The notes under the pieces: model-generated
Database searches by the model: none
What the model was told of the DNA's origin: nothing
Seen by the model: the letters and a program-made list of their open reading frames with translations, nothing else
DNA from: an uncultured cyanobacterium
GTDB taxonomy: Bacteria; Cyanobacteriota; Cyanobacteriia; PCC-6307; Cyanobiaceae
Length of the DNA stretch: 5,650 bases
Direction of reading: 5' to 3'
Assembly (NCBI GenBank): GCA_903831165.1
Contig: CAIKWV010000211.1
Location: forward strand, 1 to 5,650
Part shown: piece by piece, positions 5,604 through 5,650 of the stretch
How the letters are laid out: every line of letters begins with the position of its first letter
Numbering within the stretch: the first letter of the stretch is position 1
Program-made: the position numbers and the translations under genes

Positions 5604-5650
5604 CGGGGCAGGCTAAGAGGGGGAGCGTCAGACCCGGGCCTGAGAAACAG
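5604..5650. other. Upstream leader of the nuclease gene to the window edge
   Basis: The final 47 bases precede the nuclease start codon. On the minus strand they read pyrimidine-rich (CTCCCCCTCTTAG) with no Shine-Dalgarno. The plus strand has GAGGGGGAG at 5618-5626, but no start codon follows before the edge, so a rightward gene cannot be confirmed. Confidence 0.4.

Overview
The window looks like a core, vertically inherited segment of a high-GC picocyanobacterium (Cyanobium or a GC-rich Synechococcus). The evidence is the very GC-rich sequence with strong third-position G/C bias, a pyrE / YgfZ-type / TM0106-type nuclease neighbourhood, a tRNA gene with no encoded CCA, and two copies of the cyanobacterial octamer GCGATCGC. 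No plasmid, phage, transposon, CRISPR or toxin-antitoxin signature is visible. The taxonomic call is inference from sequence style and family resemblance, not from a search.

Layout from left to right. (1) A CNNM/CorC-type membrane protein with CBS domains lies on the minus strand and is cut by the left edge, so its C-terminal domain is missing. (2) A roughly 340-base gap without a credible gene holds a G-quadruplex-type motif and a few GC-rich hairpins. (3) A tRNA with anticodon CAT follows on the minus strand. (4) Only 22 bases upstream of the tRNA, on the same strand, lies an unrecognised small protein with a Sec-type export signal and a long N-terminal extension. (5) An 83-base divergent intergenic region contains a perfect 6-bp inverted repeat. 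(6) pyrE and a ygfZ-like gene form a tight plus-strand pair with 3 bases between them. (7) A 61-base convergent gap with a GC hairpin separates them from (8) a two-nuclease fusion protein of the TM0106 type on the minus strand. Its start codon is 47 bases from the right edge.

The genes do not form one pathway. pyrE makes orotidine monophosphate for pyrimidine synthesis. The YgfZ-like protein is predicted to help maintain iron-sulfur enzymes with folate. The nuclease carries four cysteines arranged like a 4Fe-4S cluster site, so it is a conceivable but unproven client of iron-sulfur biogenesis. The CNNM protein is probably linked to magnesium or other divalent-cation handling.

The most interesting point is the nuclease. 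Its iron-sulfur cysteines and RNase H-like exonuclease residues look intact, but the RecB-like PD-(D/E)XK active site seems to have lost its acidic residues and lysine. I see no obvious new multi-gene system here.
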